DNA from: Phialophora verrucosa
Lineage: Eukaryota > Ascomycota > Eurotiomycetes > Chaetothyriales > Herpotrichiellaceae
Direction: 5' to 3'
Assembly (NCBI GenBank): GCA_002099365.1
Contig: MSED01000014.1
Span: 2,046,001 to 2,110,000 of the forward strand
DNA length: 64,000 nucleotides
Part shown: in pieces, positions 1-12,111 of the stretch
Layout: every line of letters begins with the position of its first letter
Numbering within the stretch: position 1 is the first letter of the stretch
Program-made: the position numbers and the translations under genes
The notes under the pieces: model-generated
The model's database searches: none
What the model was told of the DNA's origin: nothing
The model's input: the letters and a program-made list of their open reading frames with translations, nothing else

Positions 1-1642
1 GGCGAGACTTCGATTCCAAGAGCGGGTGAGTAGATACAGTAGATACAGCAGGTATTACGGTTCTAACGATGGACGTGTGTAGTCGTGTCAAGTGAACTGC
101 GGCGGATGCCCTCGACCCTCGGTTCACCCTCCCGTTTGCCGCTTTTACAGTACCCGCCAAGTCTTTTGCCGGCTGTCCCTCGATCTCCAGTGTGTGAGCA
201 ATTCATCGCCTTTACGAGTACTTGTACTGTTGTGATTTGAGTACGAGTAGGGGGAGAGCCTCGGCGTCCTTGCCAAAACCGTTATCACCAGCCGAGCAGT
301 TATAGGGTCCAGAGATAGTGGCACTCATCGGACATTCTATCCTAAGTACAAGCCGATCTGGTAGTCAGTGGTACGAGTAAAGGTTGGTGCTTTGCAGGGA
401 TGATGACGTCGGTCCGGTAGGATTCTACCGGATTGATCACAAAAGGTACCACATGGAATGCTTCGACTCGTATTCAGCAGCGCAAATTTGCATCCAGGTC
501 AAAGCTACAATTGGATGAGACAAAGATGACGGCTGATGCTGCGTATAGTCATTGAACGAACGGGAAGGGTGCCTGATTCAAGTTTAGCATGCTCAATTTG
601 TATTGGTATGGACCGCCGTGGATTGGCATGGACCAGTCGCGACTCGATGCAGCTTAGAAATCAACTCGTCGAACCACTCCCCCCCAGAGCTCCCACCATG
701 CTGTTTGCGTTGCTCCTGCCTGCTGCGTAGAATGAAGCCCGGGACTTTCGCCACATCTTACCCTTGGCCCACGCGCGGTTTTCCTCCAATCTTTCAGACT
801 CCCTTTCCCGCAGGGTTTGAGACTCTGATTTCGTTGCCCGCCTGCTCTCTCGGTCCCCTAACCCTGGAGGCAAAGAGACAAGATTCCAGGAGGGGCACAT
901 CTTTCCGTGAGGAGGGGAAGGGGCAGAGACGGGATTGAAATATCGCGGTAGCCAACCATGGCGGCCAATACCACGTCTGCTGGCCCCGAGCGAAAGCCTA
1001 TACTTTCGGGAAACTTGGTGGGCACCTTCAGTAGGCGTAGGGATCTCTCCGGGTAAAGGAACACTTCGCTCTGCCCTAGCCAGGGCTGAACACAGCTGTT
1101 GTAGGGGACAATGTGTCCTTGGCAGGGCTCTCGTGCCGCTTACTTGCATGTCTCTAGAACAAACGCTACGGCGTCTACGCCCGCAACTCATCTCCTCCAC
1201 CCTCTACCTACTCCATACAGACTGATCTCATCGGACTCCCACTTCTTCCCTTCCTTTCTCTCTTGCTGGATCTTCTCCTCTCATCCCATTTGTCCACCTT
1301 TCAAGTTCTTCAGCCTCCTGATACCGTCATTAGCACTGCCGCCATTGAGGTATTCTGAACTTTCGAGCCTGAGCGGCTGGCTCTTTGTGTGGTGGCCCAC
1401 CCCGCCTATTATTCCGTTCCGTGCCCTCTGCCCGCCCTCTCCCTCTCAATTAACCCCTTCCTGACTCCTCCATTCCATTGATTTCAATCAAGCGACATCG
1501 TCGTCAGCCACTCGGCACTGCTCAGTGGACGCAGTAGAGGGGGGGACAACTCTTGACGGCTTGCAATTCACCTTACCGGTGCTGTCCGCCTCGCCGACTC
1601 CATCTCTCCATCGACCCGAAAATCCAGTTGCCAGTCAAATCA
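1..1642 (+). promoter_or_regulatory. upstream region and probable 5' leader of the Yap1-like gene
   Basis: No gene is recognised here. The last 400 bases before the proposed ATG at 1643 are rich in C and T, as is common in highly expressed fungal leaders. Several ATGs precede the main start, including one at 1111 that opens a 117-codon frame ending at 1464, so upstream ORFs could limit translation if the leader is this long. A CRE-like sequence TGACGTCG lies at 404-411. The regulatory roles are inference; only the sequence features are seen. Confidence 0.4.
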
Positions 1643-3573
1643 ATGTCGCGACAAGCAACAGAGGGTCTATATCTGTCACCCGACCAACAAGACCTTCTCA
1701 TGGCAGCGTTAAATTCCAACCAATCTCCAAAACAATCGACCACTCAAAAGACAACCCCTCAAACCGTCAACTTCACTCCCAACATGAGTGCTCCTGATTC
1801 AGGCAATCTCGACTTCAGCGACGACAGCCCTTTCCTTGATTTCGATCCAGACGGCGACTTCGGCGACGACAGTTTCGATTTTGACTCAAGCGGCCGCATG
1901 ATCGGCGACATCCCCGACGAACAAGTCTCTCAAGATCGGCACGATAAGCGAAAAAGCGTTGATGGAAAAGATGACGACGACGAAGGAGGCGGTAAAAGAC
2001 GAGAAGGCGAAGACAAAACGGCCAAAAAGCCTGGAAGGAAGCCATTGACTTCCGAGCCTACCTCGAAGCGCAAGGCACAGAATCGTGCTGCCCAACGCGC
2101 CTTCCGTGAGCGCAAGGAGAAGCACTTGAAAGACCTTGAAACCAAAGTAGAGGATCTGGAAAAGGCCTCGGAGTCTACCAATCATGAAAATGGTCTACTC
2201 CGTGCGCAGGTGGAGCGCTTGCAGGTCGAATTGAAAGAATATCGCAAGCGCCTTTCTTGGGTTAGCAGCAATGGCTTGAACAGATCACAGCCTATCTCCT
2301 TCAATCAAGGCCGGAACTCCAATGCGAACAACCACAACGACTTCCAGTTCGAGTTCCCCAAGTTTGGTGACCTGCCACCGATGCCCGACACCAAGTTGTT
2401 CGGCAACTCGAACGCAAAGAAGCCGCAGGGGAACCCCAACAGATCCTCATCTGGTCCCTCTCCAAGCACCGCCGTAGCGACCCAGAATGGTAACAGCCGT
2501 CGTTCTACCTCGAGTTCGCAGGGCCAAACTCCCAGATTCGGCTCTATGAGCCAGTCTCCGGTGGCAAAGACCTTCACCGCTTCGCCTCCGCCACAAAGCC
2601 AACAGCAGCAGCATCAGGGAAGCGTGGATAGCTTGTCCGGGTTGTTTAGCCCTTCTATTCTTGAAGCAAGCCGCCATGCTAGCTTGGGAGGTTACTTTCC
2701 GCGGTCTGCCGCTCCTCGGTATAATGGTGCTACTCAAAGTAACCGTGGTAGCCTCGACAACGGCGTTCTAGGTAATGCCCCTGGAGTGTATTCGAACTCG
2801 AGCATTTCCAATTCGGACTCACCGGGCTCTTCCACGGATTCTCACAATCCTATATCGTCCATTGGCACTTCTCCGGAGCCAAGCTTGAACTCCCCTGCAA
2901 ATAAGTTGACCGAGTATAACCTCAACCCCATAAGCGAGGAAACTCAGGCTCCGTTTGGTGGTAAGGACTTCCTCTGCGAAAGACTCCAACAGGCCTGTGG
3001 CTGCGCGGATGATCCAATACCTCCCATCTTGAGAATGGTGTCTAACGATAATTCGTTAGGCTACGCCAACGACGCTGGCTTCGACGCCAATGGCATCAAC
3101 TGGCTTGCGCAGCAAAACAACAATTCTTTCGACCCGATTTTGTTTGGCGACTACCGCGAGACGCAAGACAATATCCTGTCGCAAGACTTTGGAGCATTCT
3201 TTAACGACGCATACCCCCTACCCGACTTAGGCAGTCCTCTGCATAACTATAATGACGTGGCCACCGAATCGGCACCGAAGAACGACCTGCTGAAGCAAGT
3301 CGAGGAGGCAAAGAATGGGAATGAGGAAGTTGTTCCCGACAATGACAAACCAATGTCTTGCAATAAAATCTGGTTTGTCATAATCGCACCAAGTATGCTC
3401 AGCACTCGGCTAATTTCATATTCAGGGACCGACTTCAATCGATGGAGAAGTTCCGCAATGGTGAGATTGACATTGACAACCTGTGTAGCGAGCTCCGAGC
3501 GAAAGCGAAATGCTCGGAGGGCGGTGCTGTGGTCGACAGAAAGGATGTGGAGAAGATTTTGGGCACTGCTTGA
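1643..3573 (+). CDS. yap1: Yap1/AP-1-type bZIP oxidative-stress transcription factor
   Basis: Two exons, 1643-3372 and 3426-3573, encode about 625 residues. The N-terminus carries the family motif EGLYLSPDQQDLL, which is why ATG 1643 is preferred over the in-frame non-family extension to 1553. The basic region and zipper start near residue 141 (SKRKAQNRAAQRAFRERKEK). A cysteine-rich n-CRD lies near residue 445 (CERLQQACGC). The c-CRD starts near residue 573 with a Cys before KIW and continues in exon 2 with Cys in DNLCSEL and KAKCSE, followed by EKILGTA and stop. Reading through the intron destroys the c-CRD, so splicing is required. In this family, oxidation joins CRD cysteines, hides the export signal and retains the factor in the nucleus to induce antioxidant genes. 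All expected redox elements are present. Confidence 0.93.
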
Positions 3574-4343
3574 AGGAAAGCAGAAACTCGTCAGACAGGC
3601 TATTGACATGCATAGGGAGCTAGCGCCTGTTGGAGGCATCATTACGGATGGACATGTGGAAGGCATTATAACGTCAAAAAATGGACGAGGCGGGATATAC
3701 CCATGGCCACTGTGTGCTATAAGCCACCCAGGGAAGATGATACGACATGGAGTTGTGGTTTGCTCAGGAGGCTTTGTTCACTTCGTTGTACCAACGTTCA
3801 TAAGCCGACTTTGCCTATCGGCGTTGACCCTCATTTACCAAACCTCCAAGTCTGCGTTGGCAGCAAGAAACAATATCATCTAAGTGATAGACTTCTATCT
3901 TGACAACGTGCTGGCTCACCAAAGGCTCTTCCAGTGTAAATGGAAAGGGGCGGAGAGCCAAGGCGCTAGCACGTTCTAGGATAGCAGCTTCTCGCGCTGC
4001 ATTTTGCTTTTCCTGGGGTCTACAGTAGCCTGTGAATTTGTACCAGGCGAACCTGAACATTTGGATTCACTCATCTCTCATAGTCTCGCAGTTCGGTCCC
4101 ATCGCACCACCTTTCTTCCGTTGTTTTAGGCGACTTCATCCTTTACTCTTGTCTCAAGCAGACGCGCCCGCGGTCTCAAAGATACTCCCCCTCCTAATAC
4201 TGACTCTGATCCGCATCTCTTGCCGCACCTGTGTCGGGCCTTTTCTCCAACGCTATTGTCGCGGTACTCTCAGTTGATTCTGCACTCATGGCTTCTGTGA
4301 GTTGATCTCGCTCTCTCTCGCTTCACCACGTCTTGCCCTAGAA
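3574..4343. other. intergenic region between yap1 and the DUF2433 gene
   Basis: No convincing gene. Reading frames here lack family similarity and overlap the 3' end of yap1. The last 200 bases probably hold the promoter and leader of the next gene. An ATG at 4288 (ATGGCTTCT followed by GTGAGT) could be an upstream first exon, but I could not join it in frame to the conserved domain. Confidence 0.4.
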
Positions 4344-6833
4344 ATGCCGTCCGCGGCAATCATGGGTCTGAGTTCGATAACACCAGTGGCACTCCCGCTA
4401 ATGCTGAAATCTCGCCAGCCTCGACCACAGTTCCCAAATCAAGGATATCTACCCAACGGAACGACCTCGGGTCCTACTCCTGGAGCGCAAGCTCTTCTTC
4501 CAAACAATGGCCGCGTCATCCAGTCGGGTCCGATCCGAGTTTTGTGCATCGCAGACGTTAGAGGTTAGTCGCTGGCGCCTTGCTGGATAAGTTGGGTCGA
4601 TCTGACGGAGGACTCTAGGCAATCTCAGGTCTCTGAACGATCTCGCAAGACAAGCGAAGGCTGACTACATCCTGCATACTGGCGACTTCGGCTTTTACGA
4701 TAACACTTCGTTGGAGAGAATAGCTGAGAAGTATGGAGGAATCGGGGATATGAGTCGGGCATGCTGGCTAACGCTGATTGTAGGACCCTAAAACATGTTG
4801 CTCAATACTCTCCGCTTCTGAGCGAACATGTCAAGCGCCAGATCGCCTCACCCCAGCCTCAGCGACCGATTAAGCAGATGTTTACACCCGATCAACTCCC
4901 TCTGTCCGAACTGCCGCTTCTCCTCAACAAGCAGATTACTCTAGACGTCCCCGTCTACACAGTGTGGGGTGCTTGTGAAGATGTGAGGGTACTGGAGCGC
5001 TTCCGATCTGGGGAGTACAAGGTGGACAATCTTCATATTATTGACGAAGTGAACTCGAGGTTACTTGACATTGGCGGAGTGAAACTGCGGCTGCTCGGAT
5101 TGGGCGGCGCAGTCGTCATCCACAAGCTGTTTGACAATGGCGAGGGCAAGACGTACATTGCAGGTGGCCAGGGCACAATGTGGACGACTCTGCTTCAGAT
5201 TGGCGCCCTGATCGACACTGCCAACCGCGTCTACGATCCCTCAGAAACCCGTATCTTCTTGACCCACGCTTCACCTGCCAGAGACGGAATCCTCAATCAG
5301 CTGTCTGTCACCCTGAAAGCCGACTTCTCGATCTCGGCCGGTCTACACTTCCGATATGGCAGCTCTTACAACGAGTTCTCCGTCAACCCGTCGCTCGACC
5401 ATTACCGTGGAAAGTTGGCTGCCTCAAAGGCATCCTTCCAGGATGTGTGGGAAACAGTCAAGATGGATGTGGAGCAAGCAATCGAAAGCAATAACAATCA
5501 CAAGGCCCTTCTTCACAGTGCGCTAGAAATCGTGGAGAAGATGCCCAGCACTGCCAACGGAGGCAATCCTTTTGGAGGCCCAGTCGGCGGTGGACCTGGT
5601 GCCGGCCAGGTGGACGAAAGTGCGTTCAAGAACATGTGGAACTTCAATCTGGCCGATGCTGCGTTTGGATACCTTGTCCTGGAGATTGATGGCGGTCGGA
5701 TTGGCACTGAGATGCGCGCCCAAGGGTTCAACTTTGCTCACCGTGGGAAACCTAATGCAGCTCCACCGGCTTCTCAACCGCCCTCCAGCGGTCCGGCACC
5801 TGCGGGCACGGGTCCCGTGCCTCCAGCCACCGCTCCAACTGGCCCTGCTCAGACTCGCAATCCTACCTTTCCTGCGCCGGCGCAGCCTTTCCCACAGCAG
5901 CAGAAGCCTCCGCAGCAACAGCAATCCCAGCCACAAGCCAGACCTGCTCAAGGGATTCAGCCTACACCAATCACTGCCGTTAAAGCTGGAACACCGCCTA
6001 CAGCAGGATCACCAGCACCGCCCGTGACTCAGGCCAAACCACTGACACCTCAACCATCTACGACCGCCCTCCCCACCACTTCTATCACCACGGCAACTAA
6101 CGGCACTGGCGGAGAGAAGGCTAGTGATAATGAAACCGCCAAAGCCAAGACTACAACGCCTACGTCGGATCGGAAGCCCTCTACTGCTCTTTATGTGAGT
6201 CAGGCAGACAGTGAGCAGCATGTCAGAGACTGTTTCGCAGATGAGGACAAGGAGAGGATCAAGGGCATCAGTAGAATGGGCAAGTTCCCCAACTGGAAGG
6301 TGCAGTTCGAGACACACGAGCTTGCCGAGGCTGCCCTGAACAGAGTGCAGGCTGCGGCTCACAATCACAAGAACTCAGCAGGCAAGTCTCCGAGATTCAC
6401 GTGGTTCGAGGATAAGGGGGACCGCGGCCCGGGCTTCCATCAGCGTGACAGTCAGAGCCAAGGCGGGGCTGGAATGTGGCAGGGCAGCAATCGTGGTGCA
6501 GCAAGCTCGGGCAATGCTCCTCCTCGCGGAGGCTACCAGTCCGGTGCAGCGAGCGACAGTGAAGGTGGACGAGGCCGAGGTGGGTTCCGCGGACGTGGAC
6601 GTGGTCGGGGAGACGATCGAGGCGAGCGAGGCGATCGAGGCGATCGAGGTGATCGTGGTGACCGGGGTGATCGAGGTGATCGCAGTGATCGGAGCGATCG
6701 GGGTGGCCGGGGCGGTCGAGGCGGCGGAAGAGGCATTTTCCAGAGCAAGACCACTGACGGAGCGTCGGACTCGAAGCCCACGGAGTCGAAGTCGAACGAA
6801 TCGAAACCAATGGCCACGGCTGGCGAAAGTTAG
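4344..6833 (+). CDS. DUF2433 calcineurin-like phosphoesterase with RGG/RGD-rich tail
   Basis: Three exons, 4344-4563, 4619-4730 and 4784-6833, give about 793 residues. The first two introns interrupt the metallophosphoesterase core. Exon 1 ends in IRVLCIADVRG (Asp near residue 71), exon 2 holds ILHTGDFGF (Asp near 96), and exon 3 holds FLTHASPARDG (His near 272). These look like the metal-binding motifs of the calcineurin-like fold. The conserved fungal DUF2433 part follows. The middle is a Pro/Gln/Thr-rich linker. A compact segment starting with ALYVSQADSEQHV may be an RNA-binding-like fold. The C-terminus is a long Arg-Gly-Asp/Arg-Gly-Gly repeat, typical of RNA-binding proteins. The cellular substrate is unknown. 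The start is uncertain: ATG 4344 and ATG 4362 are both possible. Confidence 0.82.
6565..6735 (+). repeat. in-frame RGG/RGD codon repeat array
   Basis: A run of CGA-GGC-GAT-like hexa- and nonanucleotide units encodes RGRG followed by repeated RGD/RSD and RGG tripeptides at the C-terminus of the DUF2433 protein. Such low-complexity Arg-Gly tails bind RNA and drive condensation in other proteins. The copy number is probably variable between strains. Confidence 0.85.
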
Positions 6834-7748
6834 AGACTTGAATGTCTTTTGACACGGAACCAGTTGGCACTCCCATACAGCGACTGAAGGAAACAATCTT
6901 CAAGGTCTTTCATGGCGAAAGGGGACAGGGCTTGTGCATTATGGGATGGAGAGGCGTCACAGGATGACAGTCAACATGGAGTTCTTCAATCATTCGGTTT
7001 GAGGAGCTGGTTGATATCAATACCTTGGAGGGGACTTGGAGCTGCCGGGGTTGTGAGCGCTTCTCTACCTTCGCACATATGTATTTTATCCTTGCTTAGA
7101 AACCGAAAAAGAGAAGCAGGGGAGTAGGGGCAGGGTATTGGGGGGTTTGAGGAGCAGAGGTGAGGTTGGAGCAGAGGAGAAAAGATAATGAATACCATTC
7201 CTTGGGTTGTAACTTGGATGCCGATCTCGTCAGGCCAGTGTGGCATGGGCTGGCTGGTTGCGTTCGTGCCTGGTGCCTGAAACTATGCCTGCTACGACTT
7301 AGACATGACAAGTCAAGCTCTTGAATCCGTGCCTGGCGAGAAGTGATTTTAGCTTGGAGGTCCACCACGACGTTGATGGGACGGATGGGTTTGCGTGCGG
7401 AGAGGGGAGTGAGCGGCAGCAAAGAGGGAATCCAGTTTGTGGTGACGTGGGAGTGAGGATCGAGCCATGGCAATTGGCGTTTCCGAGGCACCGACAGCTC
7501 TCGTCATCGTCACACTGTTACAGTACAAACCTACGCCGTGCCTGCGACTGCCCTCTCCAAACAAACAGTCGTTGTTGGCTTCATTCCTTCCTCAAGGGCC
7601 TTCTAAACAATCTATTGTCCTCATTGCCAGCGTGGAGATTTCCATTCTTCTATTGCCGTCGTTGTGCAGTATGAGTTGATTCGGCCGTTACCACCACGGA
7701 TTGAAATAACCACCGCGCGTCGTTGAGCGAAACATCTCACATCCAGCG
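6834..7748. other. intergenic region upstream of NPC1
   Basis: No gene is seen. The open frames on either strand are short and lack recognisable motifs. The stretch just before 7749 probably contains the NPC1 promoter and leader. It includes a short ATG-initiated upstream frame around 7670 that stops at once. Confidence 0.4.
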
Positions 7749-10700
7749 ATGCGGTTCCCGACCGCTGTCCTCGCAGCTGTCGCTGCCGCTGGATCCGTAC
7801 CTCTGGCCCTTTCCTCTCCCCCCACAGCCCTCCACGAGGCCGGCCGGTGCGCGATTCGTGGCCACTGCGGAAAGCAGGGTTTCTTTGGCTCAGATCTCCC
7901 GTGCCCGGACAACGGCAAGGCCGCCGCTCCCTCAGATGCTGTTCGCGAGAAGCTTGTGAACCTGTGCGGGCCGAGGTGGCAGGACACGGATGTTTGTTGC
8001 GAAGAGGAGCAAGTGGACACCCTCCAAAAGAACCTCAAGCTGGCAGAGAGGATCATCGCCTCATGTCCCGCATGCAAGGAGAACTTCTTCAATCTCTTCT
8101 GCACATTTACATGCTCTCCCGATCAATCCCTGTTCGTCAACGTCACCGAGACTGGCAAAGCTTCCAACGGGAAAGACGTCGTCACACAGCTGGACAATCT
8201 GTGGTCGAAAGGTTATCAAAGCGGCTTCTACGACAGCTGTAAAGAGGTCAAGAATGGCGCAAGTGGTGGCAAGGCGATGGGATTCATCGGCGGTGGCGCG
8301 GCGAACTACACGGAGTTCCTCAAGTTCCTGGGCGACAAGAAACTACTCGGAAGTCCTTTCCAGATTGATTTCCTGGAAGAGCCACGGTACCGTGACGACG
8401 AGCGCATGAAGCCGTCAGACCCGCGGGTCTATGCTTGTAACGATACGAATCCCAACTTCCGGTGCAGCTGCGTTGACTGCCCAGCTGTCTGTCCGACCCT
8501 GGAGCCTGTCAGTGCCGTCGACTATTGCCATGTTGGGAAACTCCCCTGCCTCTCGTTTGCCATCATCCTCATCTACTCCATCTGTCTCCTGCTTCTGATC
8601 GCCGCTATTTCAGGTCATGTGGTATATCGGCGACACAAACAACGGAAGAGCGAAAGACTGCAACTGTTGCAGGATACAGCACCGAGTGACGACGAAGATG
8701 AGGGTGAACTGGTCAACAATGCAGGAGTCTTGGACAGACCGCAGAGGAACTACTACCTCAACCACATCCTCGACCGCGCTTTCAAGAGGTTGGGCGGCTT
8801 CTGTGCACGGTATCCAGGCTTAACAATCGGGACGAACGTCGTCATCATTGGACTCCTCAGCCTTGGCTGGCTCAAGTTTGAGGTCGAGAGAGACCCCGTC
8901 CGTCTGTGGGTCAGTCCCTCTTCGGCTGCTGCTCAAGAAAAGGCCTTCTTCGACCAGAACTTTGGCCCGTTCTACAGGACAGAGCAAGCATTTCTGGTCA
9001 ACGATACTTCCGCCAACAGCTCGGTCTTGAGCTACGACAATCTCAAATGGTGGTTTGACGTCGAACAACGAATTTCGCGCATGCTGTCGCCTGAGAATGA
9101 GATAAAGCTGGACGATGTCTGTTTCAAGCCAACTGGTTCCGCGTGTGTGGTGCAATCTGTCAGCGGCTGGTTCGGTGCAGGGCTTGACCGTGACTGGAAA
9201 GAGCAGATCCAGAATTGCGCCGCCCATCCTGGGGACCAGCTATGCCTGCCAGAGTTCATGGACCCGCTGCTACCCGGCCGCGTGCTGGGAGGCTATGACG
9301 GCATCGAGAACGTTGCCACCGCGAAGGCCTTAATCACCACTTGGGTTGTCAACAATGATCAGCCCGGCACGGAAGCCGCAGCAAGGGCTGAAGAATGGGA
9401 GCGAGCTCTCAAGCGCGAGTTGCTGATCACCCAAGCATCTGCCAGCTCCCGTGGTCTCCGTCTCTCTTTCAGCACCGAGATCAGTCTCGAACAGGAATTG
9501 AATAAGTCGACCAACACAGATGCCAAGATTGTTGCCATCAGCTACGTGGTCATGTTCATCTACGCTTCGCTTGCCCTGGGCTCCGCAACTCTGTCGGTGA
9601 GGTCTCTTCTGAGCAATCCGGCGAATGCTTTCGTCCAGTCCAAATTCACCCTTGGTGTTGTGGGCATTGTCATCGTGTTGATGTCTGTATCTGGCTCCGT
9701 CGGGCTGTTCTCTGCGGCAGGAGTCAAGGTCACTTTGATCATTGCCGAAGTCATCCCCTTCTTGGTCCTGGCCGTCGGCGTCGACAACATCTTTCTCATC
9801 GTGCATGAGTTTGAGCGAGTCAATGTCAGTCATCCCGATGAGGAAATCGACGTGCGCATCGCGAAGGCGCTGGGACGGATGGGCCCCAGTATCCTCCTGT
9901 CCGCTTCTACCGAGACCATCGCCTTCGCCATGGGTGCGTTTGTCGGAATGCCCGCAGTCAAGAATTTTGCAGCGTATGCGGCTGGTGCTGTATTCATCAA
10001 TGCGGTATTGCAAGTCACCATGTTTGTCTCTGTCCTGGCCCTCAATCAACGAAGGGTAGAAAGTCTCCGCGCAGACTGCTTCCCTTGTGTGACAGTCAGA
10101 GGAGCCAACTCGACCGGCATGCCCGGTGGTCACTTCTTTGGCAGTGATGAAGAGGGCTGGCTCCAGCGGTTTATCAGAAAGGTGTACGCACCAAAACTGC
10201 TGGACAAGAAAGTCAAGACGCTTGTCCTGACTTTCTTCGTCACTTTGTTCGCTGCTGGAATTTCACTCCTTCCGCTGGTGCAGCTCGGGCTCGACCAACG
10301 CAATGCAATCCCCGAGGATTCGTACATGATCCAGTACTTCAACGACTTGTATGACTACTTCGGCTCTGGTCCACCGGTGTACTTTGTCACGCGGCATGTC
10401 AACGTGACGGCTAGAGAGCATCAACAACAGCTCTGCGGCGGCTTCACCACTTGCGATGAGTATTCATTGGCCTATGTTCTTGAACAAGAATCGAAGCGGG
10501 CTAATGTTAGCTATATCAACGCTGCAACGGCCAACTGGTTCGACGACTTCTTCTACTGGCTCAATCCCATCTCGGAATGCTGTCAGGATGAGAACGGCGA
10601 GACGTGCTTTGGCGAAGAGGAGTGGAACATCACCCTGGGTGGAATGCCCGAAGGCGACGAGTTCGTCAAGTATGCCCAGAAGTGGATTCATGCGCCCACA

Positions 10701-11609
10701 GATGAAGAATGTCCGAATGGTGGACAAGCGGCGTATTCGAATGCTGTAGTCATCGACGGCGATCATACGGACATCCCAGCCAGCCACTTCCGGACCTTCC
10801 ATACTCCACTACAAGGCCAGGACGACTTGATCAACTCGTACGCCGCTGCTAGGCGGATATCAGACGACATTTCAGCGCGTCACAACATTGACGTATTTCC
10901 TTACAGCAAACACTACATTTTCTTTGATCAGTATAGCAGCATCATTCGCTTGACAGCCACGCTTTTATGTGTGGCAGTCGCCATTATCTTCATCATCTCC
11001 TCTCTGCTTCTAGGCTCTCTGCTCACAGGGGCCGTGGTTGCTTTGACGGTCATTATGATTGTGGTTGATATCATTGGGGTCATGGCCGTGGCTGGCGTAT
11101 CACTTAACGCTGTGTCACTGGTCAATTTGGTCATCTGCGTGGGCATTGGTGTCGAGTTCTGTGCACACATTGCTCGTGCATTCATGTTCCCGAGCAAGTC
11201 AGTCTTGGAGCGAGCAAGGCACAAATTCCGGGGCAAGGATATTCGGGCCTGGGCTGCTCTCGTCAACGTCGGCGGCAGTGTCTTCAGTGGCATTACGATC
11301 ACCAAATTTCTGGGCGTGGTTGTGCTGGCATTCACCAGGAGTAAGATCTTTGAGATCTATTACTTCCGGATTTGGTTGGCACTGGTGATTCTTGCGAGTA
11401 GTCATGCCTTGGTATTCTTGCCGGTGGCGCTGAGTTTTGCAGGAGGCGATGGTAAGCTCTGGACCTGATCCATGTGCGAGAGGAACCACTAATTATCGTC
11501 AGGATATATTGATCCCGAGAGTGAGGGTGGCCTCGAGGAGGATCTAGCTAGCCGCCGGTATCGGAGTCTGCTTCCAGACGATGATTACTACGATTCAGAT
11601 GACGATTAG
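7749..11609 (+). CDS. ncr1: NPC1/Ncr1 intracellular sterol transporter
   Basis: Exon 1 is 7749-11451 and exon 2 is 11503-11609, giving about 1269 residues, the usual NPC1 length. A signal peptide is followed by the Cys-rich luminal NPC1 N-terminal domain (AGRCAIRGHCGKQGFFG, FCTFTCSPDQS). The first membrane segment lies near residues 264-290. The sterol-sensing domain runs from about residue 630 to 790 and contains IAEVIPFLVLAVGVDN. A second luminal loop and a C-terminal set of membrane helices follow. Exon 2 adds a short acidic cytosolic tail ending in DDDYYDSDDD; without splicing the frame stops soon after 11451. In this family the protein accepts cholesterol or ergosterol from NPC2 in the vacuole or lysosome lumen and passes it into the membrane. 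It is complete and looks functional. Confidence 0.95.
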
Positions 11610-12111
11610 AGCTCGCCATGGTCACGGACTGAATTGGAAGCATGAGGCATGCGGCATTCGTTCGCATGACACGCCTCGGGTCAATATGTTAACAACATTT
11701 TCTATGCGCTCTGGGACACCCGTCTTCCACTTGGCACATTGACTCCAGGGGAATAGTCGCAAGCGCTGCATCCCAGTGTCATTGCTCGCTAAACGGCCGA
11801 GCCAAAAAGCATGGAGCATGGAGCGTCGAGCGTCTCGTAGCATTCGAGCTATTTTCTGTAAAGAAGCAAGATATGACTTCCTACCATTCCTAGTAGCATG
11901 TTGGTCCTCCTGTTGTAGAAGGAAGACTCAAGGCGAGGATTGACAGTCGGGAATCGATGGCTGGAGATCGATGGTACATTACACGCGAACACCAGCTTCC
12001 TCAGAAGGATTGCCACGCGATGTTGAATTACGTGCAAGGAAGGGCGTAGGGGCGAGGACGGGCCGGCTAAACCATGCACCCCATTAGGACACCACAGCCT
12101 GTCCGTGCCTG
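11610..12111. other. short intergenic region between convergent genes
   Basis: This lies between the 3' ends of the NPC1 gene (+) and the cation exchanger gene (-). It should hold both polyadenylation regions. No coding motif or RNA gene was recognised. Confidence 0.4.

Noticed and set aside
6375..6903. Two 170-codon frames on the minus strand
   Set aside because: Mirror images of the RGG/RGD codon repeat of the DUF2433 gene; low complexity and no start context.
9330..10133. 267-codon minus-strand frame
   Set aside because: Opposite the sterol-sensing domain of NPC1, where coding evidence is very strong.
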